From assembly GCA_020846105.1 (NCBI GenBank), contig JADLEN010000232.1:1-5742 (forward strand): a stretch of 5,742 bases of DNA. Reading direction: 5' to 3'. The position numbers and the translations under genes were made by a program. Below, one piece after another: positions 5,635 through 5,742 of this stretch. Numbering within the stretch: the first letter of the stretch is position 1; each line of letters starts with the position of its first letter. The DNA is from Chitinophagaceae bacterium (GTDB lineage Bacteria; Bacteroidota; Bacteroidia; Chitinophagales; Chitinophagaceae). The notes under the pieces are model-generated. The model saw nothing but the letters and a program-made list of their open reading frames with translations. It had not been told where the DNA came from and searched no databases.

Positions 5635-5742
5635 TTATTTCAAAGCATTTGAGTAATGTGATTTTTTCTTTTTAACCCAATCTTTGAATTGGAAACTGAG
5701 AAGGCACAACACGGGTACAATAATGAGTGTAAGGAAGGTTGC
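5635..5742 (-). CDS. RND efflux transporter permease, C-terminal end (5' truncated)
   Basis: Only the last 35 codons are visible; the gene continues past the right edge and stops at TAA (5637-5635). The residues begin ATFLTLIIVPVLCLLSF, the last transmembrane helix with the TLxxVPV(L/V)Y-like motif common to AcrB/CusA-type RND permeases, here with Cys in the usual Tyr position. A basic cytoplasmic tail (FKDWVKKKKSHYSNALK) follows. Such permeases export drugs, metals or other solutes with a membrane-fusion protein and an outer-membrane channel; substrate and subfamily cannot be told from this fragment. A strong terminator follows, so it is the last gene of its operon. Confidence 0.72.
   Translation of the reverse strand, partial: ATFLTLIIVPVLCLLSFQFKDWVKKKKSHYSNALK

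Noticed and set aside
1..5742. Mobile elements, CRISPR repeats, tRNA genes, defence or toxin-antitoxin genes
   Set aside because: No transposase motif, terminal repeats, regularly spaced repeats, cloverleaf-like sequence or defence domain was found on either strand; all longer open frames are explained by housekeeping or envelope genes.

Overview
The window reads as an ordinary chromosomal stretch of a Bacteroidota bacterium, probably of the Chitinophagaceae/Sphingobacteriia side, although the family-level placement is inference. The evidence is the rpmB-rpmG-DUF4295 cluster, which is a Bacteroidota arrangement, promoters close to the Bacteroidota sigma-A pattern (TTTG, 19-21 bases, TAnnTTTG), the absence of Shine-Dalgarno sequences before most starts, several small lipoproteins, and AT-rich codon use.

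Left block (1-2390, plus strand): the C-terminal part of a protein with two OmpA-like domains that is cut by the left edge, then a YigZ/IMPACT-family protein 3 bases later, then epoxyqueuosine reductase QueG, whose ATG shares one base with the yigZ stop. The tight packing indicates one transcript. A hairpin at 2392-2424 separates this block from everything to its right, which lies on the minus strand.

Middle block (2453-4358, minus strand, read right to left): a near-consensus promoter at 4328-4358 drives ribosomal protein genes rpmB (L28) and rpmG (L33) and a 55-residue DUF4295 gene, with both intergenic gaps exactly 31 bases. A good intrinsic terminator (3602-3633) closes this operon. Then come a YiiX/YebB-like permuted papain-fold lipoprotein and a small DUF4878-type lipoprotein. 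The second of these has a promoter-like sequence inside the 3' end of the first.

Right block (4486-5742, minus strand): an L,D-transpeptidase (YkuD-domain) lipoprotein, a 216-base intergenic region with two consecutive hairpins, and the last 35 codons of a probable RND efflux permease cut by the right edge.

The genes combine translation or tRNA modification (L28, L33, QueG, perhaps YigZ) with cell-envelope functions (OmpA-like protein, YiiX-like and DUF4878 lipoproteins, L,D-transpeptidase, RND pump). I see no mobile element, CRISPR array, tRNA, rRNA, phage gene or defence system, and nothing that supports a new multi-gene system. The points most worth a second look are the GHVCC variant of the OmpA domain, the lipoprotein cysteine amidase directly after the ribosomal operon, and three annotation traps: a missed small gene, a wrong start and edge-truncated genes.
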